Source: an uncultured Halioglobus sp. | GTDB lineage: Bacteria; Pseudomonadota; Gammaproteobacteria; Pseudomonadales; Halieaceae | NCBI GenBank assembly: GCA_905480565.1 | Contig: CAJQQW010000248.1 | Coordinates: forward strand, 1 to 5,066 | Direction of reading: 5' to 3' | DNA length: 5,066 nucleotides | Shown here: positions 1-5,066 of the stretch, one piece after another | How the letters are laid out: the number at the start of each line of letters is the position of its first letter | Numbering within the stretch: position 1 is the first letter of the stretch | The notes under the pieces: generated by a model | Told to the model about the DNA's origin: nothing | Database searches by the model: none | The model's input: only the letters and a program-made list of their open reading frames with translations | Made by a program: the position numbers and the translations under genes

Positions 1-704
1 TCCGCCCGGTTGTCGTAAACCTCGGAATTGGTGGAGTTCTCGATCTCGATACCGGCCACGTTAAGCGAGACCTGGTTGCGCCGCACAATGATCTTGTTGG
101 ATTGGCCCACGTAAACGCCGGCGTCAGAGGCGCCAATCACGATGCTATCTTCAATCAGCACATTTTCTGTCTGCACCGGATAGAGGCCATAGGCGCCATT
201 TTCTTCGCAGGCGCCGCAGGTCCACTCGACACGCAAGCCCCTCATGGTGGCCCCGTTGCTCTGTTTGAACTTGACGCCATCCGAAGGCGGGTTGATTACA
301 GCGAAGTCTTCGAGAGTCACGTTATTACTGGTGACCAACACGCTTTCACCACCGCTGACCTGTTCCCCGAAATCCAGAATAGTTTTGTCGTGGCCTTGTC
401 CGCGGATCGTCACGCTATCCACATCCAGGCTGATTGCACTGGTCAGGTCGAAAACACCTTCCGGAATTTCGACAATATCGCCAGGCTGGGAACCGATCAG
501 CGCCTCCACCAGGCGGTTCTGAAAGTCTTCACCTGCCTCAATGATGACAATGTTGTCCTCGCTGCCATCGTCATTTCCGGTGGCGCCGGACAGGCCGGAG
601 CCCCCATTATTACTGTCAGAGCAGGCGGTGAGCATAGCGAGAGCCATTGCCAGAATGATCCCTCGGAATGTTTGTTGAGCTGCTGTCAAGTTTTTCATTA
701 TCAT
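1..704 (-). CDS. Parallel beta-helix repeat lipoprotein, 5' part (C-terminus beyond left edge)
   Basis: The minus strand is open for 234 codons from an ATG at 704 to the window edge. Residues 1-28 form a lipoprotein signal peptide: K4 and R14, a hydrophobic stretch (GIILAMALAML, 15-25) and lipobox L25-T26-A27-C28. Residue 29 is Ser, not Asp, so outer-membrane sorting is expected. A low-complexity Gly/Ser/Asn/Asp linker follows (29-50). From about residue 52 come beta-helix rungs with regular Val/Ile and Asn/Gly/Asp turns, e.g. NVTLEDFAV (128-136), NVLIEDSIVIG (181-191), KIIVRRNQV (204-212). The segment WTCGACEENGAYGLYPV (161-177) resembles the beta-helix family I recall as TIGR03805, whose members often sit in a two-gene pair with another exported protein. 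That assignment is from memory. The start is chosen because GGTGG lies 6 nt upstream of the first ATG; a second in-frame ATG two codons later is possible. Ligand or substrate is unknown. No frameshift is seen. Confidence 0.85.
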   Translation of the reverse strand, partial: MIMKNLTAAQQTFRGIILAMALAMLTACSDSNNGGSGLSGATGNDDGSEDNIVIIEAGEDFQNRLVEALIGSQPGDIVEIPEGVFDLTSAISLDVDSVTIRGQGHDKTILDFGEQVSGGESVLVTSNNVTLEDFAVINPPSDGVKFKQSNGATMRGLRVEWTCGACEENGAYGLYPVQTENVLIEDSIVIGASDAGVYVGQSNKIIVRRNQVSLNVAGIEIENSTNSEVYDNRA

Positions 705-787
705 TTAATTCCACCCCAGTGTGGCGTGTTTCAGGGGCGTCCGAGTCTGAACACAAGGTGTGCCGAAACGGCCGCCGTTGGCGATTC

Positions 788-833
788 CACTGTAAAGTCG
801 CACTTTTTACGATAGTGCCAAGGCTAGACTATC
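788..833. repeat. Overlapping inverted repeats, possible operator or regulatory site
   Basis: Two inverted repeats share sequence here. The first is a stem-loop at 788-817. Its core is AAAGT-CGC-ACTTT (794-806), extended by GT/AC and CACT/AGTG with small bulges. The second is GATAGT (811-816), 11 nt, ACTATC (828-833), a perfect 6-base dyad. No T tract follows in either direction, so a classical terminator is unlikely. The position, about 85-130 bp upstream of the leftward lipoprotein start, suits a regulator binding site. That role is inference. Confidence 0.35.
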
Positions 834-889
834 ACGTGGAGAGCGCTTGGCCAAAGGTATGAGGCGTGGTTTTGCTCTGGAGAGGCGAC

Positions 890-918
890 TTGCAGGGCCC
901 GCCAGTTTGCCGCAAACT
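890..918 (+). promoter_or_regulatory. Weak candidate promoter for ffs
   Basis: TTGCAG (890-895) and CAAACT (913-918) are separated by 17 nt and followed by a GC-rich stretch (CGGCGCC, 920-926), as in discriminators of stringently controlled stable-RNA promoters. Transcription would begin near 925 and leave a leader of about 36 nt to be removed, which RNase P does for 4.5S precursor in E. coli. Only three of six bases match in the -10, and the site overlaps a hairpin sequence, so this is a tentative call. Confidence 0.22.
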
Positions 919-924
919 ACGGCG
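900..924 (+). repeat. Strong inverted repeat upstream of ffs
   Basis: CGCC-AGTTTG (900-909) pairs with CAAACT (913-918) and GGCG (921-924). This makes a 10-bp stem with a CCG loop and a two-base bulge (AC). A competing pairing joins GCCCGCC (897-903) with GGCGGGC (932-938). No run of T follows, so it does not look like an intrinsic terminator. It may be a protein site, a leader structure of the ffs precursor, or chance. Confidence 0.45.
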
Positions 925-960
925 CCTCACGGGCGGGCGCTGCCTGCCCTTGAGTACTGT

Positions 961-1070
961 GGTGATCCAGGCGGTCCCCCCGCAATGATAGGTAGTGAAC
1001 TCCGCCAGGCCCGGAAGGGAGCAACGGTAATTACCGACTCGTGTGCCGGGGTGTGGCTGTCTGGGTCGCC
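961..1070 (+). ncRNA. ffs: Signal recognition particle 4.5S RNA
   Basis: RNA scaffold of the bacterial signal recognition particle. It binds Ffh and stimulates its interaction with FtsY during co-translational targeting to the inner membrane. Domain IV is evident: a CCC-GGAA-GGG tetraloop stem (1010-1019) followed by AGCA, the 3' side of the Ffh-binding symmetric loop, then CGTGTGCCGGGGTG (1040-1053) on the returning strand, very close to the E. coli molecule. The ends close by pairing GGTGATCCAG (961-970) with CTGGGTCGCC (1061-1070), all ten positions paired counting two G-U pairs. That defines a single long hairpin of about 110 nt, against 114 nt in E. coli. Exact ends are uncertain by a few bases. 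It lies 92 nt upstream of dnaX on the same strand. Confidence 0.95.
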
Positions 1071-1162
1071 TCCAACACCTGTCTCGGGGCGATGGCTGTT
1101 TCTGTCGTTCCTGTGCTGGTGTATCCTCTTCCTTCTGTTGAGCAAGCGGGGCAACCCACCAA
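1071..1162 (+). other. Spacer and leader between ffs and dnaX
   Basis: The 92 nt between the 4.5S RNA and dnaX contain no compact GC-rich hairpin followed by a T run, so no standard intrinsic terminator is visible. A possible -10-like TATCCT (1122-1127) has no good -35 partner. The dnaX ribosome binding site is weak: GGGG at 1148-1151, 11 nt before the ATG. Read-through from the ffs promoter into dnaX is possible. Confidence 0.5.
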
Positions 1163-2851
1163 ATGGGCTATCAGGTATTGGCGCGTAAGTGGCGACCGAA
1201 GACATTTAAAGAGATGGTCGGGCAAGAGCATGTGCTGCGTGCACTGATCAATGCGCTGGACAATGACCGTCTGCATCATGCCTATCTGTTCACCGGCACC
1301 CGGGGTGTTGGCAAGACGACGATTGGCCGTATTTTGGCCAAGTGCCTCAACTGCGAAAATGGAGTGAGTTCCCAGCCCTGCGGAGAATGCTCTTCCTGCC
1401 TCGAAATCGCTGAGGGGCGCAGTGTCGACCTGCTTGAGGTCGACGCAGCCTCGCGAACCAAAGTAGAGGATACGCGCGAGTTGCTCGATAACGTCCAATA
1501 TGCGCCAACGCGTTCCCGTTACAAGGTTTACCTGATCGATGAAGTACACATGTTGTCAGCCAGTAGCTTTAACGCTTTGTTGAAAACGCTGGAGGAGCCC
1601 CCACCGCACGTGAAGTTCCTGCTGGCCACCACAGATCCGCAAAAGCTGCCTGCCACGGTGCTGTCCAGATGTTTGCAGTTCAACTTGAAGCATATGCCGG
1701 CCGAACAAATAGTGGGCCACCTCGATAAGGTGCTCACCGAGGAGGGGGTCACCTATGATGAGCCTGCCCTGTGGCTTCTCGCTAGAGCTGCTGCCGGGAG
1801 CATGCGTGACGCTTTGAGCCTGACCGACCAGGCCATAGCCTTTGGCTCCGGCGCGCTGACTGAGCCCGACGTAAGGTCCATGCTGGGCAGCGTGGATATG
1901 GGTTACGTGTTTGAGCTACTGGAAGCGATCAGTGCAGAAGATCATGCCGGCGTCCTGAATGCGGTGGCCCGCATGGCTGAATACGCCCCTGACTTCGAGG
2001 GAACGCTGGACGAGTTATTGTCGGTGATCCACCGAGTCGCTACCGCACAGGCGGTGCCTGATGCGATCGATAACAGTTGGGGTGATGCCCAACGCGTAGC
2101 TCAACTTGCAAAGGCGATCACGGCTGAGGATGCACAGCTGTTTTACCAGATGGCACTGACTGGCAAGCGGGATATCGAACTATCTCCTGATCCTCGCAAG
2201 GGGTTCGAGATGATCCTGCTGCGGATGATGGCTTTTCGCCCCGGTGTTGTCATTGATGACAATGTCAAAGCGGAGCAATTACAGGGTGTTGATGCGCCTT
2301 CTCGCGCTGCCGGGGAGGACGGCGTCCCCGTAAAAAAGCACCTTGAGGCGCCGCTCTCAGCCCCCAGTGATGATCATGCAGCGGCGTCAGATCGAATGGG
2401 CACGAGCGGCGAGGGCGTGGTTTCGACGGCGGCTTCAGCCCCCGGCGATTTCGGATTGGCTCATCTGGAGGTGGATAACTGGCACCAGCTGTTCGCGCTG
2501 CTTGGGCTCAAGGGTATAGTTCATAATATTGCCTCACACTGTGCATTGGTGAGACGTGAGGGAAGCAAGCTGCAATTTGTCCTCGACGAGGCGCATACGG
2601 CACTTTATAACGAGGGCCATAGCGATAAGTTGCGCATGGCGTTGGAGAATTATTTCACAGTACCGATGTCTGTCACGATCGAGGCGGGCAGGGTGCGCGG
2701 TGAAACACCCGCGATGCGTCAAGCACGACTGGCCGAGGCGCGCCAGGCAGAGGCGGTTGAGTCGATCGAGAGTGATGCTCGTTTGCAGGCGCTGATTTCC
2801 AGATTTGATGGTGAGTTAGATCGTTCGTCGATACATCCAACAGACAGTTAG
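1163..2851 (+). CDS. dnaX: DNA polymerase III subunits tau and gamma
   Basis: ATPase of the polymerase III clamp loader. It loads the beta clamp with HolA/HolB, and the full-length tau form also holds polymerase cores and DnaB helicase together. The start [15 protein letters not shown] aligns with the E. coli N-terminus. Visible motifs: Walker A GTRGVGKT (45-52), zinc-binding C64, C73, C76, C79, Walker B LIDEVH (124-129), and sensor/arginine finger SRC with R169. All are intact. The AAA+ and collar domains run to about residue 370. A linker rich in Ala, Ser, Gly and acidic residues spans about 375-436. The polymerase-binding C-terminal domain is about 437-562, ending in a segment like E. coli ([15 protein letters not shown]). 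At 562 residues it is shorter than E. coli DnaX (643), mainly in the linker and domain IV. A -1 frameshift signal at codons 391-392 predicts a 394-residue gamma. It is first gene of the dnaX-ybaB-recR-rnd-ycgL run. Confidence 0.97.
   Translation: MGYQVLARKWRPKTFKEMVGQEHVLRALINALDNDRLHHAYLFTGTRGVGKTTIGRILAKCLNCENGVSSQPCGECSSCLEIAEGRSVDLLEVDAASRTKVEDTRELLDNVQYAPTRSRYKVYLIDEVHMLSASSFNALLKTLEEPPPHVKFLLATTDPQKLPATVLSRCLQFNLKHMPAEQIVGHLDKVLTEEGVTYDEPALWLLARAAAGSMRDALSLTDQAIAFGSGALTEPDVRSMLGSVDMGYVFELLEAISAEDHAGVLNAVARMAEYAPDFEGTLDELLSVIHRVATAQAVPDAIDNSWGDAQRVAQLAKAITAEDAQLFYQMALTGKRDIELSPDPRKGFEMILLRMMAFRPGVVIDDNVKAEQLQGVDAPSRAAGEDGVPVKKHLEAPLSAPSDDHAAASDRMGTSGEGVVSTAASAPGDFGLAHLEVDNWHQLFALLGLKGIVHNIASHCALVRREGSKLQFVLDEAHTALYNEGHSDKLRMALENYFTVPMSVTIEAGRVRGETPAMRQARLAEARQAEAVESIESDARLQALISRFDGELDRSSIHPTDS
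2312..2390 (+). promoter_or_regulatory. dnaX: Programmed -1 ribosomal frameshift signal producing gamma
   Basis: Three elements occur in order. A Shine-Dalgarno-like GGGGAGGA (2312-2319) has its GGAGG core ending 13 nt before the slippery site. The heptamer A AAA AAG (2332-2338) is in the frame needed for tandem slippage (codons GTA AAA AAG). Downstream, CGCCGCT (2349-2355) pairs perfectly with AGCGGCG (2380-2386). The stem can be extended by TTGA/TCAG (2343-2346 with 2387-2390) with a GG bulge, putting its base 4-10 nt after the heptamer. After a -1 slip the codons are GCA, CCT, then TGA at 2344-2346, so gamma would be 392 normal residues plus Ala-Pro. The layout matches the well-known E. 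coli dnaX cassette. Use in this organism is inferred. Confidence 0.82.
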
Positions 2852-2853
2852 TG

Positions 2854-2859
2854 AGGAGG
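2854..2859 (+). promoter_or_regulatory. Strong ribosome binding site deciding the GTG start of ybaB
   Basis: AGGAGG lies 5 nt before GTG at 2865, giving near-ideal spacing. The next in-frame ATG (2889) would cut off the conserved N-terminal residues and has no comparable site. Confidence 0.85.
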
Positions 2860-2864
2860 AAAAG

Positions 2865-3188
2865 GTGAAAGGCAGTATTTCCGACTTGATGAAGCAGGCG
2901 CAGAACATGCAGGCCGATATTCAGAAGGCGCAGGAGGACCTGGCGAAAGCAGAAGTCCGCGGTGAAGCCGGTGCAGGTATGGTCTCTGTAGTGATGACCG
3001 GTAGGCACGACGTAAAAAGTGTTTCTATCGATGATTCGGTGTTATCGGAGGATAAAGAGGTGCTGGAAGATTTGCTGGCAGCAGCAGTTAATGATGCAGT
3101 GCGCAAGGTCGAGGCACAAAACAAGGAAACGATGTCCGGCCTTGCCTCTGGTTTGGATTTGCCACCAGGATTCAAGATGCCCTTTTAA
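2865..3188 (+). CDS. ybaB: YbaB/EbfC family nucleoid-associated DNA-binding protein
   Basis: Small dimeric DNA-binding protein of the YbaB/EbfC family, which coats nucleoid DNA and has been tied to gene regulation in Borrelia. Its exact role in gammaproteobacteria is unsettled. The 107 residues align along their full length with E. coli YbaB (109). Shared parts are the N-terminal helix ([19 protein letters not shown], about 8-26), the segment [16 protein letters not shown] (about 31-46), and the signature ending LPPGFKMPF. Charged heptad-like spacing in residues 8-29 suits the long dimerisation helix. The start is GTG, 13 nt after the dnaX stop, behind an excellent ribosome binding site. Sitting between dnaX and recR is the usual position for this gene in many bacteria and suggests a link to replication or repair. 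No defects are seen. Confidence 0.96.
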   Translation: MKGSISDLMKQAQNMQADIQKAQEDLAKAEVRGEAGAGMVSVVMTGRHDVKSVSIDDSVLSEDKEVLEDLLAAAVNDAVRKVEAQNKETMSGLASGLDLPPGFKMPF

Positions 3189-3205
3189 GGGGGCTTTGCC
3201 AGCTA

Positions 3206-3805
3206 ATGATCGCCAGTCCTGCATTACAAAAGCTTATCGATGCACTGCGCTGCTTACCCGGTGTGGGGCCTAAATCTGCCCAACGCATGACGCTTCACCT
3301 GTTGGAGCGAGACCGTGAGGGTGCGAGTCTATTATCCGAAGCGCTAGCTGAGGCGGTTGATCGTATCGGGCATTGCCGCCTGTGTCGCAATTTTACTGAA
3401 TCTGATACCTGTGAAATCTGTAATGACAGTCGCCGCGAGCGGAACCTCATCTGTGTAGTGGAAACACCGGCAGACGTTTTGGCGGTTGAGCAAAGTGCCA
3501 GTTTTCGTGGGCTATATTTTGTGCTGATGGGGCACCTCTCGCCGATTGACGGGATAGGGCCCGAAGATATCGGGTTAGAAACCTTCCGTCAGCGCGTCAT
3601 TGACGAGGGTATCGAAGAAGTCATACTCGCAACAAACCCAACGGTTGAGGGCGAGGCAACTGCCTATTTCTTGACCGAGATGCTGCATCCAATCGGGGTG
3701 CAGGTTTCCAGAATCGCGCACGGTGTGCCGCTTGGTGGCGAACTGGAGTACGTTGATGGGTCCACGCTCGCTCACGCTCTCTCCGGGCGCCGCCCGGTGG
3801 AGTAG
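3206..3805 (+). CDS. recR: Recombination mediator protein RecR
   Basis: Ring-forming DNA-binding protein that works with RecO and RecF to load RecA on SSB-coated single-stranded gaps in the cytoplasm. Domains in order: helix-hairpin-helix [11 protein letters not shown] (17-27), a C4 zinc finger with C57, C60, C69 and C72, a Toprim domain from about residue 80 with its acidic motif VVETPAD (84-90, E86 the conserved glutamate), the conserved stretch FVLMGHLSP and the segment [14 protein letters not shown], and a C-terminal [18 protein letters not shown] motif. The length of 199 matches the family (E. coli 201). The ATG at 3206 aligns with the E. coli start. Its ribosome binding site is only fair: AAGGGGG (3187-3193), overlapping the ybaB stop and 12 nt before the ATG. 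Translation may therefore depend on ribosomes finishing ybaB. All key residues are present. Confidence 0.97.
   Translation: MIASPALQKLIDALRCLPGVGPKSAQRMTLHLLERDREGASLLSEALAEAVDRIGHCRLCRNFTESDTCEICNDSRRERNLICVVETPADVLAVEQSASFRGLYFVLMGHLSPIDGIGPEDIGLETFRQRVIDEGIEEVILATNPTVEGEATAYFLTEMLHPIGVQVSRIAHGVPLGGELEYVDGSTLAHALSGRRPVE
3783..3802 (+). promoter_or_regulatory. Hairpin overlapping the rnd ribosome binding site
   Basis: CCGGGC (3783-3788) and GCCCGG (3792-3797) form a perfect 6-bp GC stem with a GCC loop inside the last codons of recR. The rnd Shine-Dalgarno sequence GGTGGAG (3796-3802, 6 nt before the ATG) shares its first two G residues with the stem. The hairpin would partly mask the site unless a ribosome translating the end of recR opens it, which suggests translational coupling. 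This is inference from base pairing. Confidence 0.45.
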
Positions 3806-3808
3806 ACC

Positions 3809-4942
3809 ATGCAACGTGTACTGATAGAATCTGATGAAGCACTCGCGCAACTGTTTTCCCGTGAGACACGCCCCGGGGCTGTCATGGTTGATACGGAGTT
3901 TATGCGGCGCAATACTTTTTATCCCGAAGTCGGTTTGCTGCAACTTTGCTTCGCTTCTGATCCGTCGGGAAGTGAAACAGCGTGGTTGGTTGACCCAACG
4001 AAAATTTCGGATGTCTCACCGCTGGTCGCATGTTTTGCCGATACGTCGGTGCTGAAGGTCCTGCACTCCGCCAGCGAAGACCTTGAGGTCTTTCAGCGCT
4101 GGCTAGGGCAGTTGCCGGTTCCCCTGTTTGACTCCCAACGCGCTGCGGCACTCTTGGGGATGGGTTTTGGGCTTGGCTACAGGGCTCTGGTGCAAGAGAT
4201 TTGTGATGTTGACCTGCCCAAGGGTGAAACACGCTCAAACTGGTTGCAGCGTCCGCTTACAGAATCCCAATGTGATTATGCAGCTCAGGATGTGACGTGG
4301 CTGCTCAGGGTTTGGCGCGAGCTTTACCGGCGTTGTGAACAGGAGGGCAGACTGGAGTGGGTGCTATCCGATGGAAACAACGCTCTGTCATCACTCAGCC
4401 TGTCTGAGAGCGAGCCGCATGAAAAAATCAAATCGGCCTGGAAGCTTAACCCGCGGCAGCTCGCTACGCTGGCTGCGGTGTGTCGATGGAGGGAGAAAAC
4501 CGCCAAACAGCGCAACAAGCCCAGGGCCTGGATTATCGACGACCAGACCTGTTTGCAGGTCGCGTTGAGCCCGGCGATGGTGCCACAGGAACTTAGCAGC
4601 ATCGACGGTCTTCCTGCGGGCGTAATAAAACATCACGGTATGGAGCTACTTGACTTGATCGAGGAGCAGCGCTCCCTTCCGGAGACAGCTCTGCCGGAGC
4701 CGCTGCCCTCTCCATTGAATAGCGAGCAGCGAGGTCGCATGAAGGAGCTTAAGGCGAGAGTGCGAGACGAGGCCCAACGTCTGCGCGTGGAGCCAGAGAT
4801 CCTGGCAAGCAAGCGAGACTATGAATTACTGCTGCGTGAGGCAGCGGGTGTGGCAATCAGGACGCCGCAGCACTGGTCGGGGTGGCGTCAGGACCTGGTG
4901 GTCAAACCATTGCGCGAGTTCCTCGCAGGAACCATCGGGTGA
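3809..4942 (+). CDS. rnd: Ribonuclease D (DEDDy 3'-5' exoribonuclease)
   Basis: 3'-5' exoribonuclease that helps trim tRNA precursors and other small stable RNAs in the cytoplasm. The DEDDy catalytic set is complete: D28 and E30 in VDTEFMR (Exo I), D91 in HSASEDLEVF (Exo II), and Y157 with D161 in YAAQD (Exo III). Family motifs FDSQRAAALLGMG (107-119) and LPKGETRSNWLQRPL (136-150) are present. An HRDC domain follows at about 213-290 (LNPRQLATLAAVCRWRE). The C-terminal helical part to residue 377 corresponds to the second HRDC-like domain of E. coli RNase D. Length (377 against 375) fits the family. The ATG begins 3 nt after the recR stop, with GGTGGAG 6 nt upstream. The stop overlaps the start of the next gene by 4 nt. 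Pairing with ycgL downstream is also known in Pseudomonas, from memory. Confidence 0.96.
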   Translation: MQRVLIESDEALAQLFSRETRPGAVMVDTEFMRRNTFYPEVGLLQLCFASDPSGSETAWLVDPTKISDVSPLVACFADTSVLKVLHSASEDLEVFQRWLGQLPVPLFDSQRAAALLGMGFGLGYRALVQEICDVDLPKGETRSNWLQRPLTESQCDYAAQDVTWLLRVWRELYRRCEQEGRLEWVLSDGNNALSSLSLSESEPHEKIKSAWKLNPRQLATLAAVCRWREKTAKQRNKPRAWIIDDQTCLQVALSPAMVPQELSSIDGLPAGVIKHHGMELLDLIEEQRSLPETALPEPLPSPLNSEQRGRMKELKARVRDEAQRLRVEPEILASKRDYELLLREAAGVAIRTPQHWSGWRQDLVVKPLREFLAGTIG

Positions 4943-5066
4943 AGCTGCTCTGTGAAATATTCAAGAGCAGTCGCAAAGAGGGCATGTATCTGTATGTTGA
5001 AAAAAAATGCGGAATACAATCGGTGCCCGAGAGTTTGCTTGCTTCATTTGGTACACCAGAATCCGT
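4939..5066 (+). CDS. ycgL: YcgL family protein, N-terminal part (cut by right edge)
   Basis: Small cytoplasmic protein of the YcgL family (typically about 95-110 residues), with no established biochemical function. The 42 visible codons read MKLLCEIFKSSRKEGMYLYV and onward. They match the family pattern of a short first strand, Y/F-K-S-S-(K/R), YLYVEKK (17-23), VPESLLASFG (29-38) and a following P40 (E. coli has RVPEELMKGFGQP). The start is GTG at 4939, overlapping the rnd TGA stop as GTGA. AGGA (4927-4930) lies 8 nt upstream, so translation is probably coupled to rnd. An A8 run (5000-5007) covers part of the GAA AAA AAA codons, but the frame stays intact. The identification rests on the N-terminal half only. 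Confidence 0.88.
   Translation, partial: MKLLCEIFKSSRKEGMYLYVEKKCGIQSVPESLLASFGTPES

Larger units (their letters stand above)
705..960. other. Intergenic region between divergent lipoprotein gene and ffs
   Basis: This 256-base stretch has no believable protein gene. Open frames crossing it lack ribosome binding sites and recognisable protein sequence. It must carry the promoter of the leftward lipoprotein gene and probably that of ffs. No strong sigma70 or sigma54 match stands out on either strand. For the leftward gene the best -35-like hexamer is TTGGCA (complement of 816-821), but the -10 region 17-18 nt downstream is poor. Inverted repeats at 788-833 and 900-924 are listed separately. 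Confidence 0.6.

Noticed and set aside
102..815. Long plus-strand open frame (237 codons) opposite the lipoprotein gene
   Set aside because: The minus strand gives a signal peptide, lipobox and beta-helix rungs with a good ribosome binding site. The plus-strand reading has no recognisable domain and is a shadow.
788..817. Bidirectional terminator between lipoprotein gene and ffs
   Set aside because: The two genes diverge, so no terminator is needed here, and there is no T tract directly after the stem in either direction.
816..832. Possible sigma54 promoter on the minus strand (TGGCAC)
   Set aside because: The -24-like TGGCAC is present, but the expected GC-containing -12 element five bases later is absent (TAAAA instead).
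841..920. tRNA gene upstream of ffs
   Set aside because: No acceptor pairing, no GGTTCGAATCC-like T arm and no anticodon arm could be found.
847..1188. Plus-strand open frame of 113 codons crossing the ffs region
   Set aside because: It runs through the 4.5S RNA and into dnaX in another frame, has no ribosome binding site and no family resemblance.
1031..1549. Minus-strand open frame of 172 codons
   Set aside because: It lies antisense to ffs and the conserved ATPase region of dnaX. The sequence is only the complement of strongly conserved codons.
5000..5007. A8 run in ycgL as a second frameshift or slippage site
   Set aside because: It encodes part of the conserved YLYVEKK segment with natural codons, no early stop occurs in the shifted frames within the window, and no stimulatory stem is visible.

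Overview
The window looks like chromosomal DNA of a gammaproteobacterium, probably free-living or marine. The core proteins (DnaX, YbaB, RecR, RNase D, YcgL) all read like gammaproteobacterial family members, and the 4.5S RNA is of the short Gram-negative type. I cannot name a genus from the sequence. Nothing in the coding part suggests recent transfer: no IS element, tRNA-associated att site, CRISPR array or phage gene is visible.

Layout: (1) Positions 1-704, minus strand: 5' part of a gene for an exported lipoprotein with a right-handed parallel beta-helix, running off the left edge. (2) Positions 705-960: intergenic region between the divergent lipoprotein gene and the rightward genes. It holds several inverted repeats but no convincing promoter. 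(3) Positions 961-1070: the signal recognition particle 4.5S RNA gene (ffs), recognised by its GGAA-capped domain IV and closing helix. (4) Positions 1163-5066, plus strand: a compact run dnaX - ybaB - recR - rnd - ycgL (partial). Gaps are 13, 17 and 3 nt, then a 4-nt GTGA overlap, so it is very likely one operon.

Functionally, DnaX (tau/gamma) is the clamp-loader ATPase and replisome organiser. YbaB is a small nucleoid-associated DNA-binding protein. RecR works with RecO/RecF in gap repair. RNase D trims 3' ends of structured RNAs. YcgL is a small conserved protein of unknown function. The 4.5S RNA just upstream of dnaX pairs with Ffh to target membrane proteins. No convincing intrinsic terminator separates ffs from dnaX.

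The most interesting signal is inside dnaX. An A AAA AAG heptamer lies in the correct frame at 2332-2338. It has a Shine-Dalgarno-like element 13 nt upstream, a GC-rich stem-loop downstream, and a -1 frame stop two codons after the slip. This is the arrangement of the E. coli programmed frameshift that makes gamma from the tau gene, and it predicts a 394-residue gamma beside the 562-residue tau. I found no clearly undescribed system. The items most worth checking are the frameshift cassette, the ffs-dnaX linkage, a hairpin that would mask the rnd ribosome binding site, and the beta-helix lipoprotein with its unseen neighbour.
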